This document shows, piece after piece, positions 62,234 through 64,000 of a stretch of DNA of 64,000 nt. Position 1 is the first letter of the stretch, and each line of letters starts with the position of its first letter. Origin of the DNA: Ruminococcus sp. (GTDB lineage: Bacteria; Bacillota; Clostridia; Oscillospirales; Acutalibacteraceae); the NCBI GenBank assembly GCA_022779485.1, contig JALFTC010000014.1, positions 159,484-223,483 of the forward strand, in the 5' to 3' direction. The notes below the pieces were generated by a model. That model searched no databases, was not told where the DNA came from, and saw only the letters and a program-made list of their open reading frames with translations. The translations under genes and the position numbers were made by a program.

Positions 62234-64000
62234 ATGGCTAGACAGGTCTCACTTGAAATGACAAGAAATATCGGTATCATGGCTCACATTGACGCCGGTA
62301 AAACTACTACTACTGAAAGAATTCTGTACTATACAGGTATTAACCATAAGATTGGTGAAACTCATGATGGCGCTGCTACCATGGACTGGATGGTTCAGGA
62401 GCAGGAGCGTGGCGTAACAATCACATCTGCTGCTACAACATGCTACTGGAAGAAACATCGTATCAACATCATCGACACACCCGGTCACGTTGACTTTACA
62501 GCTGAGGTTGAGCGTTCACTTCGTGTTCTCGACGGTTCAGTTACAGTTCTCTGTGCTAAGGGTGGCGTTGAGCCACAGTCTGAAACAGTTTGGAGACAGG
62601 CTGATAACTATAAGGTTCCAAGAATGGCTTATGTCAACAAGATGGACATTATGGGTGCAGACTTCTACAGAGTTGTTGAAATGATGAAGGAAAGACTCAG
62701 CTGTAACGCAGTTCCAATTCAGCTTCCTATCGGCTCTGAGGACGAGTTTAAGGGAATCATCGACCTTGTTACAATGAAGGCAGAGGTTTACTATGACGAC
62801 CTCGGCGAAGATGTAAGAGAGGAAGAAATTCCTGAGGATATGAAGGAGCTTGCTGAAAAGTATCACGAACAGCTCATTGACGCTGTTGCCGAGCAGGACG
62901 ACGCTCTTATGGAAAAATATTTCGAGGGCGAAGAGCTTACAGTAGAGGAAATCAAAGCTACTATTCGTAAGGCAACCATCGCTAACGATATGGTTCCTGT
63001 TACTTGCGGTACTTCTTACCGTAACAAGGGTGTTCAGCTCTTGCTTGACGCCATTGTTGACTATATGCCTGCACCGGTTGACATCCCTGCTATCAAGGGT
63101 ATCAACCCAGACACAGAGGAAGAGGACGAAAGACATTCTTCTGACGATGAGCCATTTGCAGCTCTTGCATTTAAGATTGCAACTGACCCATATGTTGGTA
63201 AGCTCTGCTTCTTCAGAGTTTATTCCGGCGTAGTTAACGCAGGTCAAACAGTTTACAATGCTTCTAAGGATAAGAACGAAAGACTTGGTCGTATCCTTCA
63301 GATGCACGCAAACAACAGAAAAGATATAGACACAGTTTATTCCGGTGATATTGCCGCTGCTGTTGGTCTTAAGAACACAACAACAGGTGATACACTTTGT
63401 GACGAAAAGCACCCAATCATCCTTGAGTCTATGGAATTCCCAGAGCCTGTTATCAGGGTTGCTATTGAACCTAAGACAAAAGCAGGTCAGGAAAAGATGG
63501 GTATTGCTCTTGCAAAGCTTGCAGAAGAGGACCCAACATTCAAGGCTTACACAGATGACGAAACCGGTCAGACAATCATTGCCGGTATGGGTGAGCTTCA
63601 CCTTGAAATTATCGTTGACAGACTTCTCCGTGAATTTAAGGTAGAGGCTAACATCGGTGCTCCACAGGTTGCTTACAAAGAAACAATCCGCAAGGATGCC
63701 GATGTTGATATGAAATATGCTCGTCAGTCCGGTGGTAAAGGTCAGTACGGTCATGTTAAGATTCGTGTTTCACCAAACCCGGGCAAGGGCTACGAGTTTG
63801 TTAACTCCATTGTGGGTGGTGCTATTCCTAAGGAATACATCCCTGCTGTTGACCAAGGTATCCAGGGCGCAATGCTCTCCGGTGTACTTGCCAACTACAA
63901 TGTTGTTGACTGTAAGGTTGAACTTTACGATGGTTCTTACCACGAAGTTGACTCATCCGAAATGGCATTTAAGATTGCCGGTTCTATGGCATTCAAGGAA
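62234..64000 (+). CDS. fusA: elongation factor G, 3' end outside the window
   Basis: 589 codons are present and the frame is still open at the last base; EF-G is about 690 residues, so roughly 100 are missing. It starts [20 protein letters not shown] with the P-loop [13 protein letters not shown], then RGVTITSAA (switch I end), DTPGHVDF and a YVNKMD GTP motif, followed by domains II-IV. It drives translocation on the ribosome. Strong AAGGAGG site; third gene of the str operon, 44 bases after rpsG. Confidence 0.98.
   Translation, partial: MARQVSLEMTRNIGIMAHIDAGKTTTTERILYYTGINHKIGETHDGAATMDWMVQEQERGVTITSAATTCYWKKHRINIIDTPGHVDFTAEVERSLRVLDGSVTVLCAKGGVEPQSETVWRQADNYKVPRMAYVNKMDIMGADFYRVVEMMKERLSCNAVPIQLPIGSEDEFKGIIDLVTMKAEVYYDDLGEDVREEEIPEDMKELAEKYHEQLIDAVAEQDDALMEKYFEGEELTVEEIKATIRKATIANDMVPVTCGTSYRNKGVQLLLDAIVDYMPAPVDIPAIKGINPDTEEEDERHSSDDEPFAALAFKIATDPYVGKLCFFRVYSGVVNAGQTVYNASKDKNERLGRILQMHANNRKDIDTVYSGDIAAAVGLKNTTTGDTLCDEKHPIILESMEFPEPVIRVAIEPKTKAGQEKMGIALAKLAEEDPTFKAYTDDETGQTIIAGMGELHLEIIVDRLLREFKVEANIGAPQVAYKETIRKDADVDMKYARQSGGKGQYGHVKIRVSPNPGKGYEFVNSIVGGAIPKEYIPAVDQGIQGAMLSGVLANYNVVDCKVELYDGSYHEVDSSEMAFKIAGSMAFKE

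Noticed and set aside
62537..63754. 405-codon open frame on the minus strand
   Set aside because: It is antisense to fusA, whose codon bias keeps the opposite frame open. The translation is Cys/Val/Asn-rich and unlike any protein family.

Overview
The window looks like chromosomal DNA of a low-to-moderate GC, strictly anaerobic, spore-forming, Gram-positive gut bacterium of the Ruminococcaceae, close to starch-degrading ruminococci such as Ruminococcus bromii. The evidence is indirect: an extracellular GH13 amylase with Ig-like tails, a large dockerin protein with CBM26-like starch-binding modules and Thr/Glu linkers (amylosome style), anaerobic ribonucleotide reductase (nrdDG), LL-diaminopimelate aminotransferase, MurT/GatD, and a spoVAC gene. 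No rRNA, tRNA, CRISPR array, phage or transposase gene was recognised.

Layout. 1-8.9 kb: an ANTAR regulator with a degenerate receiver, carA, a carB-dapF fused frame, pyrG and dapL (pyrimidine plus lysine/peptidoglycan precursors). 9.0-17.2 kb: starch region, with a secreted amylase, the oppositely oriented glyS, and a 1,149-residue dockerin/starch-binding protein. 17.3-19.7 kb: cyclase-family hydrolase, HAD phosphatase, queH, nitroreductase. 19.9-24.1 kb: capsule-regulation cassette (CpsB-type phosphatase, a 36-residue membrane peptide, LCP protein, Wzz-like protein, BY-kinase), then a Lys-rich secreted protein. 24.2-27.8 kb: a small protein, a repeat, murT-gatD on the minus strand, a DUF3006-like small protein, a TraX-like membrane protein. 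28.0-34.5 kb: a membrane protein, pyrC-pyrE-pyrF, serC, serA. 34.6-37.8 kb: a cohesin-like/Big_2 surface protein, then an ArsR-permease-thioredoxin metal(loid) operon. 38.0-42.6 kb, minus strand: polA, tyrosine phosphatase, rimI, tsaD. 43.1-48.97 kb: nrdD-nrdG, spoVAC (minus), cysteine desulfurase, thiI. 49.0-51.6 kb: a class B-type sortase with unusual extensions and a MoCF-like protein. 51.9-64 kb: rpoB, rpoC, a secreted solute-binding-like protein, rpsL, rpsG and fusA, which runs off the window.

The most notable items are: (i) carB and dapF in one uninterrupted frame; (ii) the dockerin protein built from duplicated A and B modules, with a cohesin-like Big_2 surface protein elsewhere in the window; (iii) a shared, strongly basic C-terminal Ig-like module in secreted proteins without LPXTG or dockerin; (iv) two families of short inverted-repeat (MITE-like) elements, one abutting the glyS promoter and continuous with the rpoC terminator; (v) an ANTAR protein whose receiver has lost its phospho-acceptor; (vi) small genes of 36 and 57 codons with good ribosome binding sites. 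Promoters and terminators are read by eye from hexamers and hairpins. All family assignments come from recognised motifs, not from searches.
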